NCBI GenBank assembly: GCA_016205025.1
Contig: JACQJO010000079.1
Location: forward strand, 1 to 34,204
Length of the DNA stretch: 34,204 bases
Direction of reading: 5' to 3'
DNA from: Elusimicrobiota bacterium
GTDB lineage: Bacteria > Elusimicrobiota > Elusimicrobia > JACQPE01
In this document: positions 9,306 through 15,862 of the stretch, piece by piece
Layout: each line of letters starts with the position of its first letter
Numbering within the stretch: the stretch's first letter is position 1
The notes under the pieces: model-generated
Seen by the model: the letters and a program-made list of their open reading frames with translations, nothing else
The model's database searches: none
Told to the model about the DNA's origin: nothing
Program-made: the position numbers and the translations under genes

Positions 9306-9784
9306 GTTGTGCCGATGTTCTCGGTCCCAGGCTCGTTAGACAAGCCGAAGAAGAAAGCAAGGTTTAAGGGCAGGATATTGGTTCGAGTTGTTGTGGACTC
9401 ATTAGTTTTTGGGTCAACCCCGGGGACATAGGTGACGGTGAAGGTGTAGGTCCCGGGCGCCACGGGGGTTACCCCGTCCCATATGAGTTTCTGCCTGTCG
9501 CATTGATTGATGTTGCAGCCTGCGGGGATAAAACCTCCGTTTACGACTCTGCCCCCAGGTCCTTGGACAGAAAGCTGGGCATCCCCGGAGTTTTTAAAAT
9601 TAGCGTTGTTTCCATGATTAACGGTAGTTAGGATTTTTAAAACATTGGGGCTCCTTAGCGGCCCAATGCCACTGGTGGGAGAGCAGGTGAATGTTCCCAA
9701 ATCAGCGGGACAGGATTGAGGGTAGAGATTGATATTCATCATCAATATGAACGTAACAAAAATCGTTCCTTGAAAATATTTCAC
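9143..9784 (-). CDS. Secreted Ig-like protein, 5' part of a frameshifted gene
   Basis: 213 residues as read. The first ~160 look real: signal peptide (MKYFQGTIFVTFILMMNINL), then a beta-sandwich domain (PGTYTFTVTYVPGVDP) rich in Cys-Asn motifs. After NIGTTCP near base 9300 the sequence turns Arg/Trp-rich (RRVAIYPR, RLWWWIWARPRVW) and stops at 9143, the sign of an out-of-frame tail. The other frame at the same place continues sensibly (PGCQGNPQGC, then KIVVVDLGQTTRLDKISGD). A single-base indel or -1 shift would fuse both parts. Sequencing error, true pseudogene and programmed shift cannot be separated here. Confidence 0.65.
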   Translation of the reverse strand: MKYFQGTIFVTFILMMNINLYPQSCPADLGTFTCSPTSGIGPLRSPNVLKILTTVNHGNNANFKNSGDAQLSVQGPGGRVVNGGFIPAGCNINQCDRQKLIWDGVTPVAPGTYTFTVTYVPGVDPKTNESTTTRTNILPLNLAFFFGLSNEPGTENIGTTCPVARETRRVAIYPRSKAPRVRLWWWIWARPRVWIKSAVITRHRSREGFCLKL

Positions 9785-9804
9785 TTTCTTAAATTCCTTT
9801 GCAT

Positions 9805-9854
9805 AACTACATGAGCCTCACGTTCACCCTGCCTGCGGCGGGGCTACATCCTCC
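9805..9854 (-). promoter_or_regulatory. Two-hairpin leader motif, copy B
   Basis: In the 96-bp gap before gene 9784 the minus strand reads GGAGGATGTAG, a hairpin (CCCCGCC/GGCAGGG, one mismatch, 9827-9843), TGA, a hairpin (ACGTGA/TCATGT, loop GGC, 9809-9823) and AGTT. It keeps the architecture and flanking words of copy A at 6635-6685 while the stem bases differ in compensating pairs. Confidence 0.5.
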
Positions 9855-9880
9855 TTTTGAAAAAGCTGACGCATTGTTTT

Positions 9881-11191
9881 TTACCATGACGTTGACAACG
9901 CGAATGAGTAATAAATCGAACTTGTATTGAAAATGTCGGTTTCAGTGAAAAATTCTGGCCCATGAAAATATCTGACCTCGGCTCGGGGATGGAGGAATCG
10001 TCCGGGGAAAAGCTCGATCCCGCCGCCGAACATGGGTATGAATCTTCCGGCTTCCCGTTTAGTTTTAGTTGTTTCTACGCGGACTTGCCAGTCCGGAGGC
10101 GTCGCATTAAAGTTTGATTGGCGATAGTAAGAATACTCAACATTGAGATAAGCTGTCCCCAAACCGATGTAAGGGGAAAAAGCGTGCGGATAGAAAAAGT
10201 TTTTGCGTAGCCACATGGGAGCCATAAACGTTGCTTTGTGTTTTATTTTTAGGTCTTGATAACTCAATTCTCCAGGAGAAGAATCCTGCGTTCGTATTTT
10301 TTCCTCGCTCACCACTTTTCTGGTAAAAGCTCCAAAAAGGATTTCAAACCCCCAGCCATCAGGCGCCGTAACTGACCACAGGAGGCCTCCGCTCGTTACT
10401 TTTTCAGGTTCACCCAGCACGTTCTCGCGTTTATTGCGAAACCCATAAGCGCCATGGAGATTAAAAAGTTTTCTTTGACCTAAAAATTGGGCCTTATCCC
10501 CAGCCGCCGTGTTCAAAGCGTTCCGGCGTTTACCCCGGTCTTCCAGGGCGTTGTAGAGCTTACCTTGAGATTGGAAGTCTCCCGGCCCTCTGACTTCCAG
10601 CATTCCCTTATAATGGCCGCTGGAGTCATAAATCGCGTAGATATCCCTTTCATGGACTTCGTGCATAGAGCCGCGGTCGATTAAGGCCCTGTTGCTTTGG
10701 ACGGAAGTCACTTCGGCCGTTTTTTTGGCGGTGTAAGGAGACCAGGTATCAGCCAGTTTTTTCCAAAAAGTAGGCCCTGGCGCTGTTTTCATTGGGACCA
10801 GGGCGGTTCCCTCTGGATAAACGCTTAAACCTGCCGCGATCTTGTATTTACCAGACAGAGTGGCTTCATAATAATAAAGGCCCATGCGCTCGGAGAGAAG
10901 CTGACCAACAACGGCCGTTAGGCCATCTTCAAGTTTCACCACTCTTCCCGGAACAAGACCCTTATTAACCTCCAGGATAAGCCCAGTGGAGTTGCCTTTG
11001 ATTTCATTGCCGATCACCTTGCCGATGGGTTTGGAGGTTGGTGTTTCAGCGGCAGAAGCAAAAAACGCCATGCCCATTATCATCAATAAAATCAACCTGA
11101 TGCTTGTTTTTTCGTACGCCAAACTGGCCGTTCCCATCCCGAGAATAACCATAACAAAAATAAAAAAGGCTGGTGTTTTTTTCCTTCTCAT
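9881..11191 (-). CDS. Outer-membrane beta-barrel-like protein
   Basis: 436 residues. The N-terminus has two hydrophobic segments in tandem (FFIFVMVILGMGTASLAY and LILLMIMGMAFFASAAE), as if two signal peptides were joined; the second ends in a good AxA-like cleavage site, so the mature start is probably near residue 49. The first ~150 mature residues form a soluble beta region (IGKVIGNEIKGNSTGLILEV, SNRALIDRGSMHEVHERDIYAIY), like a pilus-assembly or flagellar-T-like modulator. From about residue 245 there are alternating aromatic strands (LHGAYGFRNK, YIGLGTAYLNVEYSYY, FIPMFGGGIELFPGRFLHPRAEVRYFHG) ending in an aromatic C-terminal Trp, typical of outer-membrane barrels. It follows the riboswitch-controlled gene by 64 bp and is probably co-transcribed. 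Confidence 0.7.
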   Translation of the reverse strand: MRRKKTPAFFIFVMVILGMGTASLAYEKTSIRLILLMIMGMAFFASAAETPTSKPIGKVIGNEIKGNSTGLILEVNKGLVPGRVVKLEDGLTAVVGQLLSERMGLYYYEATLSGKYKIAAGLSVYPEGTALVPMKTAPGPTFWKKLADTWSPYTAKKTAEVTSVQSNRALIDRGSMHEVHERDIYAIYDSSGHYKGMLEVRGPGDFQSQGKLYNALEDRGKRRNALNTAAGDKAQFLGQRKLFNLHGAYGFRNKRENVLGEPEKVTSGGLLWSVTAPDGWGFEILFGAFTRKVVSEEKIRTQDSSPGELSYQDLKIKHKATFMAPMWLRKNFFYPHAFSPYIGLGTAYLNVEYSYYRQSNFNATPPDWQVRVETTKTKREAGRFIPMFGGGIELFPGRFLHPRAEVRYFHGPEFFTETDIFNTSSIYYSFALSTSW

Positions 11192-11255
11192 GACCTTTCC
11201 TTTTTTATCATCAGCTTCTTTATGAATCAGAAATCACCTCCCGAGAGCCCTCGTC

Positions 11256-12428
11256 CTATGGAGGGCCGACGACAATGAACATAAAATCACCATCTGTGTT
11301 GCTCGGGTCGTCGGTCTTCATTAAGGTTATCTGACACGAGCTAGTGGTGGGGGTAGCGGAGATATGTATGGCGGCTGGCAATGGGGCAGTGGTAGGTCCT
11401 CGTATGGCCATACATACCGGCGCAGCGCTAAAAGCCGTTATAAAATTAACATTGTAAACACCGGTTCCCCCTTTCGCGCCCATCGTAAAACCAGAGCCGT
11501 ATTTTGGCGTATTGTTTGCATTAATCGCCCCTCTTATCATGCGCAGGGCTTCCCCTCCGCTGCCGGGCTGGACATAACCTCCGCTGGCTTTAATGGCTCC
11601 GGCGACTTCGAGTTTTTGAGCGGGGTTTGACGTGCCGATGCCCACGTTGCCCGAGACGGTCCAGACGCCGGAACCAGGGAAGCTGGCCCCGCTGCCAAAG
11701 CTTTGAAGGGCGGTCCATGCGTTGGCATTGCCTAAATTAAGGGAAATGGTTCTGTCGGCGCTTAAGTCCCCGCCGCCGGAGAGCCCGGTTCCAGCGGAAA
11801 TTAGCCGGGATGCCTGGGCTTTGTTGTTTAGCTGGATTTGAATATTTGAGGTTGCGCCGCTTAAATAGTCCAGTTCGGTTGAGGTTACGGCGCTGGCGGC
11901 AACGTTTTTGGAGCCGTCTGTTGATAGAGCCCTGTTGGCGGTGATGCTGGGAAGGGTCAGGTAATTTGTGACCTGAAGACTGCCTTCGGCCACGGCTCCG
12001 GGGCTAAGACGGTCCGCTTTACCGGCTTTAAATACAAAGGCGTTTGAGGTGAGCCGTTGTCTGGGGACCATGGGAGATTCCGGGCCGGTTATTCCTGGTC
12101 CGGAGAGGACCCTCAACTCCATATAAGCCTGATCCGAGGAGAGGGCGTTTTGGATGGCAAGACTACTGTCGTCACTCTCTAGCTCCAAACGAAAGTTTCC
12201 GTTTCTAACGCTAACGGGGGGATTATTAAAAGTTTTCTTCCAAAGGAGGCCTCCTCCCGCAGGAGCATCAAAAATGCTCGCCTCCAAGGCGTAATTGCCG
12301 GTGCGGTTAATCCCATTGGCATCGGTCAAGCGTCCTTGGAGTTGAATTAAAGGCGGAACAGCAATGACTGTATCCAACCCTAAAAAAAAGGAAAGAACAA
12401 CGGCGAGCCTTCTGGAAAATTCTTTCAT
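11256..12428 (-). CDS. Tail-fibre-like secreted protein under c-di-GMP riboswitch control
   Basis: 390 residues with a signal peptide (LAVVLSFFLGLDTVIA). The N-terminal domain (LIQLQGRLTDANG, LWKKTFNNPPVSVRNGNFRLEL, RQRLTSNAFVFKA) is the kind seen on many secreted adhesin-like proteins of candidate phyla. The middle has phage-tail-fibre wording: LDYLSGATSNIQIQLN, GTGLSGGGDLSADRTISL, and VSGNVGIGTSNPAQKLEVAG, a tail-spike/chaperone-associated repeat. The C-terminal ~100 residues form a beta-rich receptor-like domain with two Cys (APVCMAI, SSCQITL). RBS GGGGGGAGGG lies just before the ATG. A GEMM aptamer and terminator sit in the leader, so expression should track cyclic di-GMP, as expected for an attachment protein. 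The ligand is unknown. Confidence 0.75.
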   Translation of the reverse strand: MKEFSRRLAVVLSFFLGLDTVIAVPPLIQLQGRLTDANGINRTGNYALEASIFDAPAGGGLLWKKTFNNPPVSVRNGNFRLELESDDSSLAIQNALSSDQAYMELRVLSGPGITGPESPMVPRQRLTSNAFVFKAGKADRLSPGAVAEGSLQVTNYLTLPSITANRALSTDGSKNVAASAVTSTELDYLSGATSNIQIQLNNKAQASRLISAGTGLSGGGDLSADRTISLNLGNANAWTALQSFGSGASFPGSGVWTVSGNVGIGTSNPAQKLEVAGAIKASGGYVQPGSGGEALRMIRGAINANNTPKYGSGFTMGAKGGTGVYNVNFITAFSAAPVCMAIRGPTTAPLPAAIHISATPTTSSCQITLMKTDDPSNTDGDFMFIVVGPP

Positions 12429-12468
12429 CGCACCCTCCCCCCTTAACGCGACATTTGGTCTTTGACTG

Positions 12469-12534
12469 CAAAAGAAAAAGCCAGGCTGTTAAACGCATAG
12501 GTTTCTTCTGAACCTTGCCTTTGGCAGCCTGGCT
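12469..12534 (-). terminator. Riboswitch-controlled intrinsic terminator
   Basis: On the minus strand AGCCAGGCTG (12534-12525) is perfectly complementary to CAGCCTGGCT (12488-12479), followed by TTTTTCTTTT. The loop has its own small stem (AGGTTC/GAAACCT). The 5' arm is also the conserved 3' strand of the aptamer, so aptamer folding and the terminator exclude each other. Confidence 0.8.
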
Positions 12535-12608
12535 ATCCTAAAAAACAGGATCCCTTCAGCTTTGCGCCTCCCGATTGCTCGGGATTTGCCTTTATCGGGT
12601 GACCGCTT
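12518..12608 (-). ncRNA. Cyclic-di-GMP-I (GEMM) riboswitch aptamer
   Basis: The minus strand shows the class I signature in order: AAAGGCAAA, the stem TCCCGA-GCAA-TCGGGA closed by a GNRA tetraloop, the conserved GGCGCAAAGC (consensus GACGCAAAGC), a second stem (GATCCT/AGGAT) and the 3' block TAGCCAGGCTGCC (consensus TAGCCGGGTTGCC). It lies about 90 nt upstream of the tail-fibre-like gene with a terminator between. Because the terminator steals the aptamer's 3' strand, bound c-di-GMP should prevent termination, an ON switch; that polarity is inference. Confidence 0.87.
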
Positions 12609-12654
12609 GTTTCAAAGAACACCGCGCGAGAGTTCCAACCCAGTCGTTGGTGTT

Positions 12655-12683
12655 AGGTTAAGGGTCCATGCCTATCTTGTCAA
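12655..12683 (-). promoter_or_regulatory. Sigma70-like promoter for the riboswitch transcript
   Basis: TTGACA (12683-12678), exactly 17 nt, then TAACCT (12660-12655). The predicted start near 12648 lies about 40 nt upstream of the aptamer. The rest of 12606-12842 shows no convincing gene. Confidence 0.55.
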
Positions 12684-12842
12684 GAACAGGGGACATGATT
12701 TCAATGGTGAAATCGGATTAGCGAGAATGTCTAATGATTCAGCTTTTGGTCTCATCGGAAAAAACCAACTGGCTGGAAAGAAGAAATGTGGAATTCCTTG
12801 AAGAGGGCACCTAATTTCAAAAATGAAATCTGGCGCGTGCGG

Positions 12843-13523
12843 CTAATCTACCGTTAAGCGCCATCCCTGACCAGGCACAAAATCTATATGAAGAAGCCGG
12901 CGGACGGGAAGAGGCGCCGCTTGTCTGGCCCGGCAGGCGATGGTGTTGATGTTTTCACTGTGTTTTAATCGTAAAGCCTTGCGTATAGCGCGCTCGGGAT
13001 CAGGTTGCCCGCTATTTTTTCCCAAATGGTACATTAACTCGAATTCCTTGGGAGGAACCCTTCGGGATGTTTTCGTGCCGTGGTTAGACCAGAGGACACG
13101 GCGAACCGGGTCCAGTGCGATACTGCCGAGCTTCAAGACAGCATTTCTTTGGTAAATGGCAACACGGCCTCTTATAAAGGAAGGAACTTCGCAAGGGTCC
13201 AAGCTGGCCCCCAAGCAGTCAATGTGATACGTTAATGCTGTTTTTTTGTGCGCGTGATCGCCGCGGCGGCAGAGGCAAAAAAGAGGGATGAAAGCGAGCC
13301 GGGGCGTTTGAGCGAGCTTTTCAACCAATGCCCCAGCCGCGTTTATCTCAAGACCCGGCTTCTCAACAAGCAATAGGGCGTCCGGATAATCCCGCGCGGC
13401 CGCTCTGTAAGCCTTGGCAAAACTTGCCGCGCGCACAATCAGAACCTCTTGTTTTTTGGATACCCTCCCCATTTGAGCGCAAATGTCGGGAGTTTTTTCA
13501 ACGATCAAAAGCTTAAACGGCAC
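12843..13523 (-). CDS. OmpR/PhoB-family regulator with degenerate receiver
   Basis: 226 residues. Residues 1-120 have the receiver layout (FKLLIVEKTPDICAQMG at the start, a strand DALLLVEKPG where the phospho-acceptor should be, IPLFCLCRR later). The acidic pair after strand 1 is reduced to E-K, and the phosphorylated Asp position is Val/Glu, so phosphorylation is unlikely. Residues about 130-226 match an OmpR winged helix (LGSIALDPVRRVLW, RVPPKEFELMYHLGKNSGQ, ending FVPGQGWRLTVD), though the recognition-helix region is divergent. It is probably a phosphorylation-independent DNA-binding protein. It sits alone, upstream of the c-di-GMP-controlled surface operon on the same strand, with about 240 bp between. 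Target unknown. Confidence 0.75.
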   Translation of the reverse strand: MPFKLLIVEKTPDICAQMGRVSKKQEVLIVRAASFAKAYRAAARDYPDALLLVEKPGLEINAAGALVEKLAQTPRLAFIPLFCLCRRGDHAHKKTALTYHIDCLGASLDPCEVPSFIRGRVAIYQRNAVLKLGSIALDPVRRVLWSNHGTKTSRRVPPKEFELMYHLGKNSGQPDPERAIRKALRLKHSENINTIACRARQAAPLPVRRLLHIDFVPGQGWRLTVD

Positions 13524-13739
13524 CGGATGGAACCTCCATAGAATTTATCTTTAGCTTAACCCTGGTCATGATAAATTGCAAGAGTAAAAATAAAATCCAG
13601 AAAGGATAATTTTATGGAATTTGTTGTTTTTACCGATTTTCTTAGGCTACAGCGAATTGGTTAATTCCGTCATGATAACCCAGGGCGTTTTTTGCCTATA
13701 ACGCCGCGGATGTGTTTTAAGTCAACAAATTGTGCAGGA

Positions 13740-13956
13740 TCATGGCCGGTTGTCGAAGCCAGGTTTTTACGTTTAAGGCAGACGGGATGCCCAAGTGAAG
13801 TCTAACGCTGAAATTGACAAGCAAGGTCCTTTGCGGTCATGCCACGATGGAACAGCTTGGCCAACTTAGCGTCCTCTTCACTTGACCATGATTGATACGC
13901 TCCAGCATGTGATCGTTTGATGCTCTGATGGGCTGGTAGGTTGCGTTAAGTTCCAT
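13740..13956 (-). pseudogene. Decayed Myb/SANT-like DNA-binding protein fragment
   Basis: The 485-bp gap 13524-14008 has no intact gene. On the minus strand one frame reads YQSWSSEEDAKLAKLFHRG followed by MTAKDLACQFQR and a stop at 13802-13804. This is the W-S-x-E-E-D ... G-x-x-x-x-x-I/L-A-x-x-F-x-R pattern of small bacterial helix-turn-helix modules. The expected continuation (RLHLGIPS) appears after the stop in another frame, and a possible N-terminus (MELNATYQP, ATG at 13956) is in a third frame. At least two frame changes imply a relic, possibly left by a mobile element. Confidence 0.45.
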
Positions 13957-14008
13957 TACTTGCAACCCAACTCTTTTTGTCTCTGATTTTTATTTAAAGT
14001 CCGCGATG

Positions 14009-15031
14009 CTAAAAAGTCAGCTTGCTCACGGCAGAACTAAGGTAATTAGGGGCCAGGTGGGCGTAGATTTCGGTAGTTTTGATGCTGGAGTGGCCTAGGA
14101 GTTTTTGGACGGTGTAGAGATTAACGCCCTGCATGACCAGGTGGCTGGCGAAGCTGTGGCGCAGGGAGTGGATTGAGGTGTTTTTTAAGCCGCAGCGCTT
14201 GGCGAGGCGGCGGAAATCACGCGAGAGAAGGTTGCCGATCAATGTTGCGCCGCTTATGTTTGGGAAAATATAAGGGCTTCCGTTCCTGGTAACCTCCCGC
14301 AAAACTCTAAGCAATCGGTCATTTAAGGGAATATGGCGCACTTCGTAGTCCTTGGGCTGCCAGCCGTTTTTGGCTTGGACCACGAGGAGCTTCTTTTTGA
14401 AATCCAGATCATCCCAGGTTAAATGAACCAACTCGCTGCGGCGCAAGCCGGTGTAGGCCAAAATTTGAACAATGGCGGCCAGGCGCGGGCTCTGCGCGTT
14501 TTCCACAAGTTTTTGAATTTCTTCTTTTGTGAAATAGCGCACTTGGCGTTTGGGTTCCTTGAATTTTTTGACGGACTGGGCCGGGCTTTTGGCCAAATAG
14601 CCCCAGGCAACGGCTTTGGTTAACATGGCTTTGATGGAGTTTAGCTCGCGGTTGACCGTGGCGGGCTTAGCGCCGGCGTTCTGACGAAAAGTTTTGTAAG
14701 CCTCTATTTTGGTAACCGTGACCGCGGTTAAACGCTCGGCTTTGACGAACTCGTAAAACGTTTTAAGCGTCCTTCGGTCCCGGTCAAAGGTGTTAGCTGA
14801 TTTGTTGGCCTTCGAGTAGTTGAGGTACTCGCCGATGAATTCTTTAAGGCCCACGTCTTTGTTGGCAAAACCGATTTCGCTTCTTTCAAGTTTTACTTCA
14901 ACATCCGCCTTCGCGAGTTCGGCGAGCTTCTTTGATTTGCCGAGTCTTTTTCTGATGCGGCGGCCGCCGAGAGAATAATCGAGATACCAGATGCGGCCGC
15001 TTTGGCCTTGACGTTGATAGATTCGTGCCAT
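14009..15031 (-). CDS. Tyrosine recombinase / integrase
   Basis: 340 residues. An arm-binding-like N-terminus (RIWYLDYSLGGRRIRKRLG) is followed by a SAM-like core-binding domain (residues about 60-160) and a complete catalytic domain: Arg in TGLRRSELVHL, the beta-hairpin Lys region, HSLRHSFASHL, LLGHSSIKTT and the nucleophile Tyr in EIYAHL. All catalytic positions are present, so it may be active. It starts 78 bp from the 3' end of tRNA-Glu, transcribed away from it, the usual place for an integrase whose element uses the tRNA 3' end. It lies outside the 36-bp direct repeats of the island on the other side of the tRNA, so it belongs to another element or a neighbouring remnant. No clear RBS before the ATG. 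Confidence 0.9.
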   Translation of the reverse strand: MARIYQRQGQSGRIWYLDYSLGGRRIRKRLGKSKKLAELAKADVEVKLERSEIGFANKDVGLKEFIGEYLNYSKANKSANTFDRDRRTLKTFYEFVKAERLTAVTVTKIEAYKTFRQNAGAKPATVNRELNSIKAMLTKAVAWGYLAKSPAQSVKKFKEPKRQVRYFTKEEIQKLVENAQSPRLAAIVQILAYTGLRRSELVHLTWDDLDFKKKLLVVQAKNGWQPKDYEVRHIPLNDRLLRVLREVTRNGSPYIFPNISGATLIGNLLSRDFRRLAKRCGLKNTSIHSLRHSFASHLVMQGVNLYTVQKLLGHSSIKTTEIYAHLAPNYLSSAVSKLTF

Positions 15032-15075
15032 TAGGGTTTAGAACAGGGGTTACGAGAGAGATTCTAGCAGAAAGA

Positions 15076-15095
15076 TGGCACAAATTTGGCACAAA
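15076..15095. repeat. Paired TGGCACAAA direct repeats (possible integrase arm sites)
   Basis: Two copies of TGGCACAAA (15076-15084 and 15087-15095), one helical turn apart, between the integrase start and the tRNA 3' end. Position and spacing fit arm-type binding sites; function is inferred. Confidence 0.4.
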
Positions 15096-15108
15096 GGCCA
15101 AAAAAAGA

Positions 15109-15185
15109 TGGTGGCCCCAACGGGATTCGAACCCGTGATCTCTGCCTTGAGAGGGCAGCGTCCTAGGCCGCTAGACGATGGGGCC
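15109..15185 (-). tRNA. tRNA-Glu (anticodon CUC)
   Basis: A full cloverleaf on the minus strand: acceptor GGCCCCA/TGGGGCC, D arm with TAGCGGCCTAGGA, anticodon stem CTGCC/GGCAG around loop CTCTCAA (anticodon CTC), T arm CGGGTTCGAATCCCG, and an encoded CCA. Its 5' half is duplicated at 27960-27995, so it is the attachment site of an island. I see no clear promoter in the island-derived sequence just upstream. Confidence 0.95.
15147..15182 (-). repeat. Left 36-bp direct repeat (att-like, within tRNA-Glu)
   Basis: Identical to 27960-27995 over 36 bases, covering the anticodon loop, D arm and most of the 5' acceptor strand. The identity ends exactly where the acceptor differs (GGCCCCA here, GGTCCCA in the other copy). 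Confidence 0.8.
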
Positions 15186-15681
15186 ACATAGGCTGATTCT
15201 CGAGAGGATTCAGCCTGATTTCCTCTTGATCTCCAGAACTGGAAACACCCCTTGGTGTCCAAATGGTGTCCATCCCGGAGCTAAAATTTTCCATTATCGC
15301 TTGAGCAAAAAAACGACGTTGCATTGTTTCTCCGATGCTGAAAACTGACCCCCTAGACCGGGGATTTAAAGAGCCGAACACCTCGTCCAATTTTGAGGTA
15401 ATGGGAATTTCCCTTGGCTTACCTGATTTCGATTCTATCACATAGATAATTCCCGTCCCTAAATCCACGTTTTCCCAATTCAAAGCTAAAATTTCTCCTT
15501 TTCTCATACCAGTCATCAGCGCGCACGTCACTAGCGGATAAAGCCGTGGGTGGCAGGCGCTAAGAAGCGTCACCATTTCTTCTTTGGACAAGTAGCGAAG
15601 CCGCTTATTGTCTTCTTGAAGTTTTTTGATTTTAGCCGTCGGATTAGGGTCTGGGAATTTATCCCATTCGATGGTCCAGCT
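15186..15681 (-). pseudogene. Truncated tyrosine recombinase at island edge
   Basis: The frame carries TIEWDKFPDPNPTAKIKKLQ and LRYLSKEEMVTLLSA, then the catalytic Arg box TGMRKGEILALNWENVDLG and ESKSGKPREIPI. It stops resembling an integrase after SIGETMQRRFFAQAI, just before the expected HxLRHTFAS block, and runs out inside the tRNA gene. The N-terminal core-binding domain is also missing and no start codon is evident upstream of 15681. It probably inserted the island and then decayed. A dyad AGGCTGA/TCAGCCT (15190-15216) lies next to the att repeat. Confidence 0.75.
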
Positions 15682-15836
15682 AGGCCGCTAGCACATTGAA
15701 CTCATGTAGGACTCTTTACCCCAAAGTCCTGTGCTGTCAGCAAGTTTCAAAATTTACAGTTAGTTATGTGGTATTGCGCAGTAAAAAACCATTGACTTTG
15801 AGGAACTTTAGAAAGGTAGGCCACATAAGTGCGGCC

Positions 15837-15862
15837 GCTACATAATTACTCACCTCCTGGTT
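15837..15862 (-). other. Strong ribosome binding site followed by ATG-TAG
   Basis: Right after the flavoprotein stop the minus strand reads CCAGGAGGTGAGTAATT, then ATG immediately followed by TAG. This looks like the start of a lost downstream gene. The remaining sequence to 15682 (about 155 bp) shows only an 8-bp inverted repeat (TTATGTGG/CCACATAA) and no gene. Confidence 0.35.

Noticed and set aside
9881..9905. Terminator after the barrel gene
   Set aside because: The T-rich stretch near the stop has no preceding GC-rich stem; only the leader motif hairpins follow.
12562..12801. Plus-strand 79-codon ORF across the riboswitch promoter
   Set aside because: It is antisense to the aptamer and promoter and has no protein-like composition.
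13614..13664. Short ORF MEFVVFTDFLRLQRIG with an upstream AGAAAGGA
   Set aside because: Sixteen codons without homology or context; not enough to call a gene.
15050..15262. 70-codon ORF overlapping tRNA-Glu
   Set aside because: It reads through the tRNA gene on the same strand in an arbitrary frame; no homology.
15670..15700. A third CTAGGCCGCTAG word matching part of the tRNA D arm
   Set aside because: Only 12 bp are shared and no further tRNA sequence surrounds it, so it is not counted as an att site.
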